Shown here: positions 26,489 to 34,535 of the stretch, piece after piece
Layout of the letters: each line of letters starts with the position of its first letter
Numbering within the stretch: position 1 is the stretch's first letter
Assembly (NCBI GenBank): GCA_016214985.1
Contig: JACRMM010000035.1
Span: forward strand, 30,052-94,051
Origin: Deltaproteobacteria bacterium
GTDB taxonomy: Bacteria; Desulfobacterota; Deferrisomatia; Deferrisomatales; JACRMM01
DNA: 64,000 nucleotides
Reading direction: 5' to 3'
The notes under the pieces: model-generated
Told to the model about the DNA's origin: nothing
Databases searched by the model: none
The model's input: the letters and a program-made list of their open reading frames with translations, nothing else
Program-made: the position numbers and the translations under genes

Positions 26489-27433
26489 TCAGAATCGCCG
26501 TCCTCCCTCGGAGCCCAACGTCTCCCTGAGCCGCGCCCAGGCCGAGGGGTTCACCTCCTGGAGCGTGCGGCGCACGAGCACGAGGTCGGCGCACCCGGCC
26601 GCCAGCGCCGCCTCGGTGTTCTCCGCGAGCAGGAGGCCGGAGGCGAAGAGCCTGGCCCGCACCCCGTCGTCGTCGCGGGGCCCGGCGAGAAGGGCTCGGA
26701 AGCGCTCCCAACGGCGGCGGACCTCCTCCACCGAAGGCTTTCCAAAGGGCGGGAAGAAGCGCTCGAGATAGGCCCCTACGGCCCACCACGCCGGGCCCCA
26801 CTCCGGGTCCGCCCCGTACCGCCGGCGCGCGCCCTTCACGGCCGAGGACTCCACCGGCCAGCCGGCACCTGCGCTGTCCTCCAGATACCCCTCCCGGTAG
26901 GCCACGAGCGCCGCGTCGAGCCGCCCGAGCCACTGCCGGACGTCGCCCAAGGCCAGGTAGGCGGCGGCCGACGGCTCGTGGCGCGAGAGGAGCCCTTCGA
27001 GGGCGGCGTGGGCCTGCTCCGGAGCGCCGGTCCAGAGATACAGGACTCCCCAGGGAAGTCCCTCACCCACGGGCATGCTGAGCTCGACGCCGGCCTCCTG
27101 TGCCCGTCTCAGGGCCCGGGCGGCCAGCGCCGCGGCCGCGGCAAGGCCGGCGTCGCCGCCCATCGCCCGAAACCCGGCGGCTCGCCCCTCCCGCAGAGCG
27201 CGGCACGCGGCCAGGGTGCGGCCTCCGAAGACGTCGAGCGCGTCGCCGGTCCCGGGCACCGCTTCTTCCAACCATCCCGCGGCCTCGAGCGCGGGCCCCG
27301 GATCGGGTCCCAGGGGAAACCGGCGGGAGTGCTCCTCGATCAGCGCCCGGCACGCCGCCGGCTCGAGCCGTCCGAGCGCCTCCAGGGCTCGGAAGTAGAA
27401 CACGGGTGCGTCCGCGAAGAGGTCGAGCTGCAT
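26489..27433 (-). CDS. Hypothetical protein, helical/TPR-like
   Basis: 314 residues from ATG 27433 (MQLDLFADAPVFYFRALEAL). The sequence is Ala/Leu/Arg-rich with repeating helical hairpins (AAAALAARALRRAQEAG, AHAALEGLLSRHEPSAAAYLALGDVRQWLGRLDAALVAYREGYLED) that read as tetratricopeptide-like repeats. There is no signal peptide or membrane helix, so it is presumably cytoplasmic. It starts 33 bases after the CCA-adding enzyme gene and may be cotranscribed with it. Function unknown; TPR-like structure would suggest protein-protein binding. Confidence 0.7.
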   Translation of the reverse strand: MQLDLFADAPVFYFRALEALGRLEPAACRALIEEHSRRFPLGPDPGPALEAAGWLEEAVPGTGDALDVFGGRTLAACRALREGRAAGFRAMGGDAGLAAAAALAARALRRAQEAGVELSMPVGEGLPWGVLYLWTGAPEQAHAALEGLLSRHEPSAAAYLALGDVRQWLGRLDAALVAYREGYLEDSAGAGWPVESSAVKGARRRYGADPEWGPAWWAVGAYLERFFPPFGKPSVEEVRRRWERFRALLAGPRDDDGVRARLFASGLLLAENTEAALAAGCADLVLVRRTLQEVNPSAWARLRETLGSEGGRRF

Positions 27434-27466
27434 GGTCTTCCCCGGTTCGTCCCCGTTTGTTCGTAA

Positions 27467-28975
27467 CTACGCTTCGGTCTTCCCGGCTCCCGACGCCGGC
27501 GCCCCCTCCTCTTCCGGCAGCTGTTCCACGAGCCGCCGGGCCAGCGCGAGCGCCTCCCCCCGCGTCGCAACCTCCCCCCGCGCCTCGGCCTCGGCGACGC
27601 GGCGCAGGAGCTCGCCGACCGCCGGCCCCTCCGCGAGCCCCAAGGCTTCGAGGAGGTCGCGTCCGCGCAGGAGCGGAGGGATCTCCCTCTTCTCGCGCTG
27701 CTCCCAGTGGAGGGCGAGCAGCTCCCGGCTGGCCCGGAGCACGGCCGGCAGGGCCGGCGGATTCGGGCCGGTGGCGATCTCGTCGGCGATCGAGAGCAGC
27801 AGCGCCTCGGGTACGTCGGCCCGCAGGTCCCGCAGGTAGCGCAGCCGGGCGGACCGCGTCGGCGGGTCCTGGTGCGCGAGACCGAACAGGCGCAGATGGG
27901 CAGCGACGATGTTCTGCGCCGCCGCGCGCGCCCGCCGCCCCAGCCGAAGGTCGCCGAGAACCCGGCGCAGGAGGTGGCCGCCCTGCACCTCGTGACCGAG
28001 GAACCGCCGTCGGCCTCCGGGCTCGACCGTGAGGGTTTCGGGCTTCGCGAGGTCGTGCAGGAAGGCCACGGCCTTCAGCAGGGCCTCCCGCGAGACCCCG
28101 GCCTCCAACTCCTCGGCCAGGTGCCGGCGCAGGGCGTCAGGACGCGGAAGACCAGCCCGCTCCGGGTCCGCCGCCAGGGCCTCCGCCGCCTCGGCGGCCC
28201 GCAGGCTGTGCTCGAGGAGGTCGTGCGAATGGTAGTCGCCCTGGTCGAACGACGTCCAGGACCGAACGAAGGCAAAGAGCTCGACGAGGACGCCGTGCTC
28301 CGCCAGCGCCCGGAGCGCCCGGGACCCGTTGGGCAGCGCGAGCACGGCGAAGAGCTCGGTGCGGACCCGCTCGGGCGACACCGTGGCGAGGCCGGCGGCG
28401 GCCGAGGCCAGGGCCGCGGGAAGTCCCTCGGCCCACTCGAGGCCGAGGCCGAAGGCGAAGCGGTACGCCCGGAGCACGCGCAAGGGGTCGTCGGTGAGCG
28501 AGGCGGGGGAGCACAGCGCGAGTCGCCGGCGCCCCAGGTCGACGAGGCCGCCGAGGGGGTCCCGGAGCCCGCGCTCGCCCAGCAGGTCCCAGGCCACCGC
28601 GTTGATCGTGAAGTCGCGGCCCCGGAGGTCTCCGGCGAGGTCGGGCGCACGAAGGGGCACCAGGTCGACCGTGTCCCCGATCGGGCCGGGGCACGCCACG
28701 CGCCACGCGCCCTGCGCCTCGTCCAGCGCGAAGGCGGTGCCGCGGACGACGCGCGCCACCTCGGCGGCGGCGGCCGCGCCGGACCCGGGCAGCGCCACGT
28801 CGAGGTCCACGCGACCGCCTTCCTGCGCGGCACCGGCCGCAAGATCGCGAAGCAGCCCGCCCACCAGCCATGCCTCGGCCACGCCGGCGCGCCGCAACGC
28901 CTGCTGCACGGCGCCCACGAGCGGCTCCCGGGCGAGTCGCCCGGCAAGGTCACTGGAATCCCGTTGCCCCGTCAT
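27467..28975 (-). CDS. CCA tRNA nucleotidyltransferase / poly(A) polymerase family with HD domain
   Basis: 502 residues. The ATG at 28975 gives a normal N-terminus; the longer open frame to 29260 would cover the divergent RNase promoter. Motifs: AWLVGGLLRDL (nucleotide-binding GG), RVDLDVAL (catalytic DxD), GRDFTINAVAWDLLG, DPLRVLRAYRFAF, then an HD domain with KAVAFLHDLAKPET (around residue 315). The family adds CCA or A residues to tRNA 3' ends, or acts as poly(A) polymerase; these cannot be separated from sequence alone. Both tRNAs in this window already encode CCA, so repair is the likely role here. Confidence 0.85.
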   Translation of the reverse strand: MTGQRDSSDLAGRLAREPLVGAVQQALRRAGVAEAWLVGGLLRDLAAGAAQEGGRVDLDVALPGSGAAAAAEVARVVRGTAFALDEAQGAWRVACPGPIGDTVDLVPLRAPDLAGDLRGRDFTINAVAWDLLGERGLRDPLGGLVDLGRRRLALCSPASLTDDPLRVLRAYRFAFGLGLEWAEGLPAALASAAAGLATVSPERVRTELFAVLALPNGSRALRALAEHGVLVELFAFVRSWTSFDQGDYHSHDLLEHSLRAAEAAEALAADPERAGLPRPDALRRHLAEELEAGVSREALLKAVAFLHDLAKPETLTVEPGGRRRFLGHEVQGGHLLRRVLGDLRLGRRARAAAQNIVAAHLRLFGLAHQDPPTRSARLRYLRDLRADVPEALLLSIADEIATGPNPPALPAVLRASRELLALHWEQREKREIPPLLRGRDLLEALGLAEGPAVGELLRRVAEAEARGEVATRGEALALARRLVEQLPEEEGAPASGAGKTEA

Positions 28976-29135
28976 CCACCCGTCCTGAGAACGCCCCCTG
29001 CCGCGCAGCCTGGGAGGGTAGAGAGCCTCCCACGGTCCCTGCCGCGCAATCGTTCCTTCTACCGTAGCTTTGCCTCTGGTATATAGTGCATTTTTTGAAA
29101 GTCGCCCCCGCAAAGGGGATGCCAAGAGGGGATCC

Positions 29136-31553
29136 ATGTCCGAAACGATGCTCGTCAACGTCGTCAACGAGGAAGAAAGCCGGATCGCCATCATCTCCGG
29201 CAACCGCCTCAAGGAGCTCTCGGTCGAAACCGCGGCCCACGAACAGATCGAGGGCAACATCTACAAAGCGAAGATCGTCAAGATCCTGCCCAGTCTCGAT
29301 GCCGTGTTCGTCGACTACGGGAGCACGAAGAACGGCTTCCTCGCCTTTCCCGACATCCACCCGAAGTACTTTTCGGAAGGCTCGCGCGGGGGCGAAGGCC
29401 TGCGCCGCGGGCAGGAACTACTGGTCCAGGTGCGCAAGGGCGAGATCGGCCAGAAGGGGGCCGCTCTCACCACCTACGTGAGCATACCCGGCCGCTACAT
29501 CGTGCTGATGCCGCTCGTGAACAAGAAGGGCGTCTCCCGGAAGATCCAGGACGAGGAGGCGCGACGGGAGCTCAAGGACCTCCTGAAGGACTCGGGCCTG
29601 CCCGACGACATGGGGTACATCGTCCGCACCGCCGGGCACGAGCAGACCAAGCTCGACCTCTCCCGCGACGTCGGCTACCTGCTCCGGCTGTGGAGGAAGA
29701 TCCACTCCACGGCCGAAAAGGCCAAGGCTCCGTGCCTCCTGTACCAGGAGAGCGACATCGTCATCCGCACCATCCGGGACTACTTCACCCCGTCGATCCA
29801 GGAGGTGTGGGTCGACAACCCCGAGACCTGCGAGCAGGTGCGCGCGTTCTTCCGGACGGTGATGCCCTGGTATCAGAAGCGCGTCCAGCTCTTCGAAGAG
29901 AAGGTCCCCCTCTTCGCCAAGTTCGACGTGGAGGCTCAGATGGCCTCCATCTACGAGAAGGCGGTTCCCCTGCCCGCAGGCGGGTCGCTCGTGATCGAGC
30001 AGACCGAGGCACTGGTGTCGGTGGACGTGAACTCGGGCAAGACGATGAAGGGGAAGGACATCGAGGAGACCGCCTTCATCGCCAACTGCGAGGCCGCCGA
30101 GGAGGTCGCCCGGCAACTGCGGCTGAGGGATCTGGGCGGGCTGATCGTCATCGACTTCATCGACATGCGAAGCTCGTCGCGCCGAAACGAGGTCCGCAAG
30201 GTGCTCCAGAAGGCCCTGAAGGCGGACAAGGCGCGCATCGACGTCGGCACCATCTCCAAGTTCGGACTCTTGGAGCTCTCCCGGCAGCGGATCAAGCCGG
30301 CCGGCCTGACCGCGGCCGGCGTCTGCCCCACCTGCGCGGGGACCGGCAAGGTTCGGTCGACCGAGAGTTTCGCCCTCTCCATGCTGCGCCTGCTGCAGGC
30401 ATCGCTCGCGCGGCGCACCCAGGCTGCGCCCTCGCAGGTGCTCGTCGGGCTCCCGGCCGAGGCGGCGGCGATCCTCTTGAACCGCAAGCGCCGCGCCCTG
30501 TCGGAGCTCGAAGTCGACTTCCGCACCTCCCTCGCCGTCTTCTCCGAGCCGGCTCTTCAGGCCAACCAGTACTACATCGAGTATCGGCGAAACGGCGCGT
30601 CGAAGGTGGAGACGAACCTGCCCGACGACTTCTCGCGCGGACTCCTGAAGGCGCCTTCCGGCCTGCCGCTCTCGGCCGTCCGCGCGCAGAGGCCCTCGGC
30701 GTACGCTCTCGCCGCCGAGTTCGAGGAGGAACCGATCCCGGAGGTGCCGGAGGAGCCGGCCGACGAAGTCGCCGGCGAAGGGGGGCCCGAGGGGCAGAGT
30801 GCTGTCACGGAGGCGGAGGAGAAGTCCGGCAAGAAGCGAAAGCGCCGGCGGCGCAAGAAGAAGAAGGGTGCGGCCGGGGAGCTGACCACGGTGCCGGACG
30901 AGGACGCCTCGGAGCCGCCGGACCAAACCGACGGCCCGGTGCCGCCCGGCCCGCGGGCCGAGGCCGCCGAAGAGCCGGCCCCCTTGCCGACTCCGGCGAC
31001 CGCCGAGGATACAGACGCGGGCAAGAAGCTCTCTCCGTCGGCGAAACGCCGGCTCCGGCGGCGAAGGAAGAAGGCCCAACCCGAGGGAGCTCCGGCAATC
31101 CCGTCGATCCCGGGACCCGGCGAGACTGCGGTGACCTCCGCGTCGGTCGAAGAAGCGGCGGTGGAACGGGCACCGGCGGGCGAGGTGCCCGCCGCCTCGG
31201 CACCCGCTCCAGAGCCCGTGGCCGGCAAACCCAAACGGCCGCGCCGGCGCAGCAGTTCCGCCAAGCGAAGCGAGCCCAAAGAGCCCCGGGAAGGCGAGAG
31301 CGAGGCGGTCCAACTGCCGGCTGCCGAGGCGCGGGCCCCCAGGACCGCGCCGACGCCGCGCACCCGGCGCCCCGCAGCCGGCAGCGCGCAGCCGGGGGGC
31401 AGCCCCCAGCCCTCTCCGGTGCCCGAGCCACCGGCGGGCACCGAGGGGATTGCGGAGGCCGGAGCCGGCGGCCCGAAGAAAGCCCCCCGCCGCCGAAGCG
31501 CGCCGTCCCGAAAGAAGAAGGGGGAGCCGGGGGGAGAGCCCCCGCCGGCCTGA
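29136..31553 (+). CDS. Ribonuclease E/G family endoribonuclease with long basic/acidic tail
   Basis: 805 residues from ATG 29136 (AGAGGGG upstream). Core: an S1 RNA-binding domain at about 38-125 (GNIYKAKIVKILPSLDAVFVDYG), then the RNase E/G catalytic region with Asp residues in VSVDVNSGK (about 296) and VIDFIDMR (about 338), and the zinc-link CPTCAGTG (about 397). From about residue 540 the protein is a low-complexity Pro/Ala/Glu tail with clusters of Lys/Arg (KKRKRRRRKKKKG; KRRLRRRRKK), likely disordered and RNA- or partner-binding as in RNase E. Its role is mRNA turnover and rRNA/tRNA processing. A TATATA box at 29081-29086 could be its -10. Confidence 0.92.
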   Translation: MSETMLVNVVNEEESRIAIISGNRLKELSVETAAHEQIEGNIYKAKIVKILPSLDAVFVDYGSTKNGFLAFPDIHPKYFSEGSRGGEGLRRGQELLVQVRKGEIGQKGAALTTYVSIPGRYIVLMPLVNKKGVSRKIQDEEARRELKDLLKDSGLPDDMGYIVRTAGHEQTKLDLSRDVGYLLRLWRKIHSTAEKAKAPCLLYQESDIVIRTIRDYFTPSIQEVWVDNPETCEQVRAFFRTVMPWYQKRVQLFEEKVPLFAKFDVEAQMASIYEKAVPLPAGGSLVIEQTEALVSVDVNSGKTMKGKDIEETAFIANCEAAEEVARQLRLRDLGGLIVIDFIDMRSSSRRNEVRKVLQKALKADKARIDVGTISKFGLLELSRQRIKPAGLTAAGVCPTCAGTGKVRSTESFALSMLRLLQASLARRTQAAPSQVLVGLPAEAAAILLNRKRRALSELEVDFRTSLAVFSEPALQANQYYIEYRRNGASKVETNLPDDFSRGLLKAPSGLPLSAVRAQRPSAYALAAEFEEEPIPEVPEEPADEVAGEGGPEGQSAVTEAEEKSGKKRKRRRRKKKKGAAGELTTVPDEDASEPPDQTDGPVPPGPRAEAAEEPAPLPTPATAEDTDAGKKLSPSAKRRLRRRRKKAQPEGAPAIPSIPGPGETAVTSASVEEAAVERAPAGEVPAASAPAPEPVAGKPKRPRRRSSSAKRSEPKEPREGESEAVQLPAAEARAPRTAPTPRTRRPAAGSAQPGGSPQPSPVPEPPAGTEGIAEAGAGGPKKAPRRRSAPSRKKKGEPGGEPPPA

Positions 31554-31607
31554 CCGAAGGCCACCGGACCGTCGTTTCGTGCCGCCAACATTCGTGCAGC
31601 CGACGTC

Positions 31608-31637
31608 TTGACGAGCCGGCGCGGCCTCTGGTAGCGT
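31608..31637 (+). promoter_or_regulatory. Possible promoter of the aminotransferase-serA genes
   Basis: TTGACG (31608-31613), an 18-bp spacer and TAGCGT (31632-31637), 61 bp before the GTG at 31699. Weak -10. Confidence 0.35.
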
Positions 31638-31698
31638 CGCCTGCTTTGTCGCCGCCCGCATGCCGTCGTACGCGTCATCACGATAGGGAGGAATCGCC

Positions 31699-32838
31699 GT
31701 GCAGAAGACCTATCTGTATGCCCCGGGGCCCACGCCGGTTCCGTCCGAAGCGCTGTTGGAGATGGCTCGCCCGATCATTCACCACCGCGAGGCCGAGTTC
31801 AAACCCGTGTTCGAGTCCTGCCGCAGGGACCTCCAGTACCTGTTCCAGACGAGCCGCGACGTCGTCACGCTCGCGGCCTCGGGCACGGGAGCCATGGAGG
31901 CCTCGGTCACGAACTTTCTCAAACGGGGCGACAAGGCGCTCTTCGTCAACGGAGGCAAGTTCGGCGAGCGCTGGGGCAAGATCCTCAAGGCCTACGGCTG
32001 CGAACCCGTGGAGGTCGCCGTGGAGTGGGGCCAGGCGGTCGACCCGGCCGCCGTCGCTGCCGCGCTCGACGCCGACCCGGCGATTCGGGCCGTGTACGTG
32101 CAGGCGAGCGAGACCTCGACCGCGGTCATGCACCCCGTGAAAGCGCTCGCCGCGGTCACCGGCCGGCGCCCCGGCGTGATCCTGGCCGTGGACGGCATCA
32201 CGGGGGTGGGCGTCTTCGACCTGCCCATGGACGCGTGGGGCATCGACATCCTGCTCACCGGAAGCCAGAAGGCGCTCATGCTTCCGCCGGGCCTCGCCTT
32301 CGTGGCCTGGAGCGAAAAGGCCGAGGAATTCCTCAAGACGGCGGGCCTGCCCCGGTTCTACTTCGACCTCAAGGCGGAGCGCAAGAAGCAGCTCGAGAAC
32401 CAGACCGCCTGGACGCCCGCCGTGTCTCTGGTGGTGGGGCTTCGCGAGGTGCTCGCCCAGATCCGCGCCGAGACGCTCGAGGGCGTGTTCGCCCGCACGG
32501 CGCGGCTGGCCGAGGCCACCCGGAAGGCCGTCGCCGCCCTGGGCCTAGAGCTCTATGCCCCGGCGAGCCCCAGCGACGCGTGCACGGCCGTGAAGATGCC
32601 GGCCGGCGTGGACGGACAGGCGCTCAAGAAGGCGCTGCGGTCCCGCTTCGGAGTCATCGTCGCCGGCGGCCAGGACCAGGCCAAGGGCAAGATCATCCGC
32701 ATCGCGCACCTCGGCCATGCCGACACCTTCGACGTGGTGACGGCCATCGCGGCGGTCGAGATGGCGCTCGCGGGCCTCGGCCATCCGGTGACACTGGGCG
32801 CGGGCGTGGCAGCGGCGCTGAAAGTACTGAACGGCTAG
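31699..32838 (+). CDS. Class V aminotransferase (serine/alanine--glyoxylate family), candidate phosphoserine aminotransferase
   Basis: 379 residues, GTG start at 31699 with AGGGAGGA upstream. PLP fold type I, class V: the YAPGPTPVPSEAL N-terminus, AASGTGAMEASV (phosphate-binding loop), DGITGVGVFDLPMDAWGID, and the Schiff-base Lys in LLTGSQKALMLPPGL (about residue 195). It lies 109 bp before serA on the same strand. In other bacteria with this pairing the enzyme has been proposed to transaminate 3-phosphohydroxypyruvate. I see no separate serC in the window, so the physiological substrate stays open between glyoxylate and phosphoserine chemistry. Confidence 0.85.
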   Translation: MQKTYLYAPGPTPVPSEALLEMARPIIHHREAEFKPVFESCRRDLQYLFQTSRDVVTLAASGTGAMEASVTNFLKRGDKALFVNGGKFGERWGKILKAYGCEPVEVAVEWGQAVDPAAVAAALDADPAIRAVYVQASETSTAVMHPVKALAAVTGRRPGVILAVDGITGVGVFDLPMDAWGIDILLTGSQKALMLPPGLAFVAWSEKAEEFLKTAGLPRFYFDLKAERKKQLENQTAWTPAVSLVVGLREVLAQIRAETLEGVFARTARLAEATRKAVAALGLELYAPASPSDACTAVKMPAGVDGQALKKALRSRFGVIVAGGQDQAKGKIIRIAHLGHADTFDVVTAIAAVEMALAGLGHPVTLGAGVAAALKVLNG

Positions 32839-32841
32839 CGG

Positions 32842-32907
32842 TCCGCTGTCAGCGAAGACAAGAACCGCCGGGATGTCTTAAGCTGAACGCTGAAAGCTGA
32901 CAGCGGA
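32842..32907. repeat. Intergenic inverted repeat between the aminotransferase gene and serA
   Basis: TCCGCTGTCAGC at 32842-32853 and its exact complement GCTGACAGCGGA at 32896-32907 enclose 42 bp, with further AGCTGA/CGCTGA iterations around them. It could fold in the transcript between the two genes, or be a dispersed palindromic repeat. No U-tract follows, so I do not call it a terminator. Confidence 0.5.
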
Positions 32908-32947
32908 TCGCTGAGCGCTGACAGCTCCGACTCTACAGAGGTGCTCC

Positions 32948-34531
32948 ATGAAGAAGGTGCTGGTCAGTGACTCCCTCGCCAAGGAGGGGATCGCGATCCT
33001 CGAGGCGGCCGAAGGCATTCGGGTCGACGTGAAGACCGGCCTGAAGCCCGACGAGCTGAAGGCAATCATCGGCGACTACGATGCCCTGGTCGTGCGCAGC
33101 GCTACGAAGGTGCGCGCCGATGTGCTCGACGTCGCGACGAATCTGAAGGTCGTCGGCCGCGCCGGCATCGGCGTCGACAACGTGGACGTCCCCGCCGCCA
33201 CGAAGAAGGGCGTGATCGTGATGAACACGCCGGCGGGCAACATCGTCACCACGGCGGAGCACGCCCTGGCGCTCCTGATGAGCCTCGTGCGCCGCATTCC
33301 GCAGGCCACGGCCAGCATGAAGACGGGCGCCTGGGAGAAGAAGGCCTTCGAGGGCACCGAGCTCTGTGGCAAGGTGTTGGGGGTGCTCGGCCTCGGCAAC
33401 ATCGGGAGCATCGTGGCGGACCGTGCGTTGGGCCTCAAGATGAGGGTCTTGGCCTACGACCCCTTCATCAGCGCCGAACGCGCAACGACGATGGGGGTGG
33501 AGCTCGCCGGCCTCGACGAGCTCTTTCGGCGAGCCGACATCCTCACCGTCCACGTGCCCCTGGTGGAGGAGACGCGAAACCTCGTCAACCGCGAAGCCTT
33601 CTCCAAGATGAAGCGGGGCTCGTACCTCGTGTGCGCCGCGCGCGGCGGCATCGTCGACGAGGCGGCCCTCCTCGAGGCGCTCGACAACGGCACACTGGCT
33701 GGCGCGGCCCTGGACGTCTTCTCTCAGGAACCGCCGGGGCTCACCCCGCTCGTGGCCCACGACAAGGTGATCTGCACGCCCCACCTGGGCGCGAGCACGG
33801 CCGAGGCCCAGCTCGCGGTCTCGGTGCAGGTGGCGGAGCAGATCGTCGACTACTTCGCCACGGGTACGATCCGCAACGCGGTCAACATCCCGAGCGTGCC
33901 GCCCGAGGTGCTCGAGCAGATGCGCCCCTACCTCGAGATGGCCCGCAGCCTCGGCCGCCTGCAGGCGCAGCTCGGCATCGAGGGCCTCCGGGCCGTGGAG
34001 ATCGAGTACTCCGGCAAGGCCGCCGAGGGCCGCACCGGGCTCCTGACCGCCTCCGCCCTGGCGGGCCTCCTCTCCTCGAGCCTGGGCGAGACGGTGAATC
34101 TCGTCAATGCGCCCGTGGCGGCGCGGGAGCGCGGTCTGAAGGTCACCGAGTCCACCGCCCGAAACGGGGAGGATTACACGGCCCTTATCCGCCTGAAGGT
34201 CGAGGCAGCCCGGGGCACGAGCACGCTCGCCGGCGCCATCTTCGGGCGGCGCGAGCCTCGGATCGTGGAGATCGACGACATCGGCATCGAGGCCATTCCC
34301 AGGGGACACGTCCTCGTCTTCTGGAACTGGGACAAGCCGGGACTGGTGGGAAGCATCGGGACCACCCTGGGCCGACACAGCGTCAATATCGGCCAGCTCC
34401 AGTTCGGCCGCGAGTCGGCCGGAGGCAAGGCGGTTACCATGGTCAACGTGGACAGCGCGGTCGACGACGCCACGCTCGCCGAGCTTCGCGGCCTTCCCCA
34501 CGTCATCAGCGTCACCAAGGCGTACCTGTAA
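32948..34531 (+). CDS. serA: D-3-phosphoglycerate dehydrogenase
   Basis: 527 residues, the long (type I) form. Substrate/NAD domain with the Rossmann motif VLGLGNIGSIVADRALG, catalytic Arg in CAARGGIVDEAAL, the catalytic Glu region and the His of TPHLGASTAEAQ. An ASB domain follows (about 320-450), and then a C-terminal ACT domain (GHVLVFWNWDKPGLVGSIGTTLGRHSVNIGQLQFGR), which usually senses serine. ATG at 32948 with AGAGGTG upstream. It catalyses the first step of serine synthesis from 3-phosphoglycerate. hisZ follows only a few bases downstream, so the two are probably cotranscribed. Confidence 0.95.
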   Translation: MKKVLVSDSLAKEGIAILEAAEGIRVDVKTGLKPDELKAIIGDYDALVVRSATKVRADVLDVATNLKVVGRAGIGVDNVDVPAATKKGVIVMNTPAGNIVTTAEHALALLMSLVRRIPQATASMKTGAWEKKAFEGTELCGKVLGVLGLGNIGSIVADRALGLKMRVLAYDPFISAERATTMGVELAGLDELFRRADILTVHVPLVEETRNLVNREAFSKMKRGSYLVCAARGGIVDEAALLEALDNGTLAGAALDVFSQEPPGLTPLVAHDKVICTPHLGASTAEAQLAVSVQVAEQIVDYFATGTIRNAVNIPSVPPEVLEQMRPYLEMARSLGRLQAQLGIEGLRAVEIEYSGKAAEGRTGLLTASALAGLLSSSLGETVNLVNAPVAARERGLKVTESTARNGEDYTALIRLKVEAARGTSTLAGAIFGRREPRIVEIDDIGIEAIPRGHVLVFWNWDKPGLVGSIGTTLGRHSVNIGQLQFGRESAGGKAVTMVNVDSAVDDATLAELRGLPHVISVTKAYL

Positions 34532-34535
34532 GCGA

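Noticed and set aside
28976..29260. Longer N-terminus for the CCA-adding enzyme
   Set aside because: It would overlap the start of the divergent RNase E/G gene and its promoter; the residues resemble nothing in the family.
32842..32907. Terminator between the aminotransferase gene and serA
   Set aside because: The arms are separated by 42 bp and no T-run follows.
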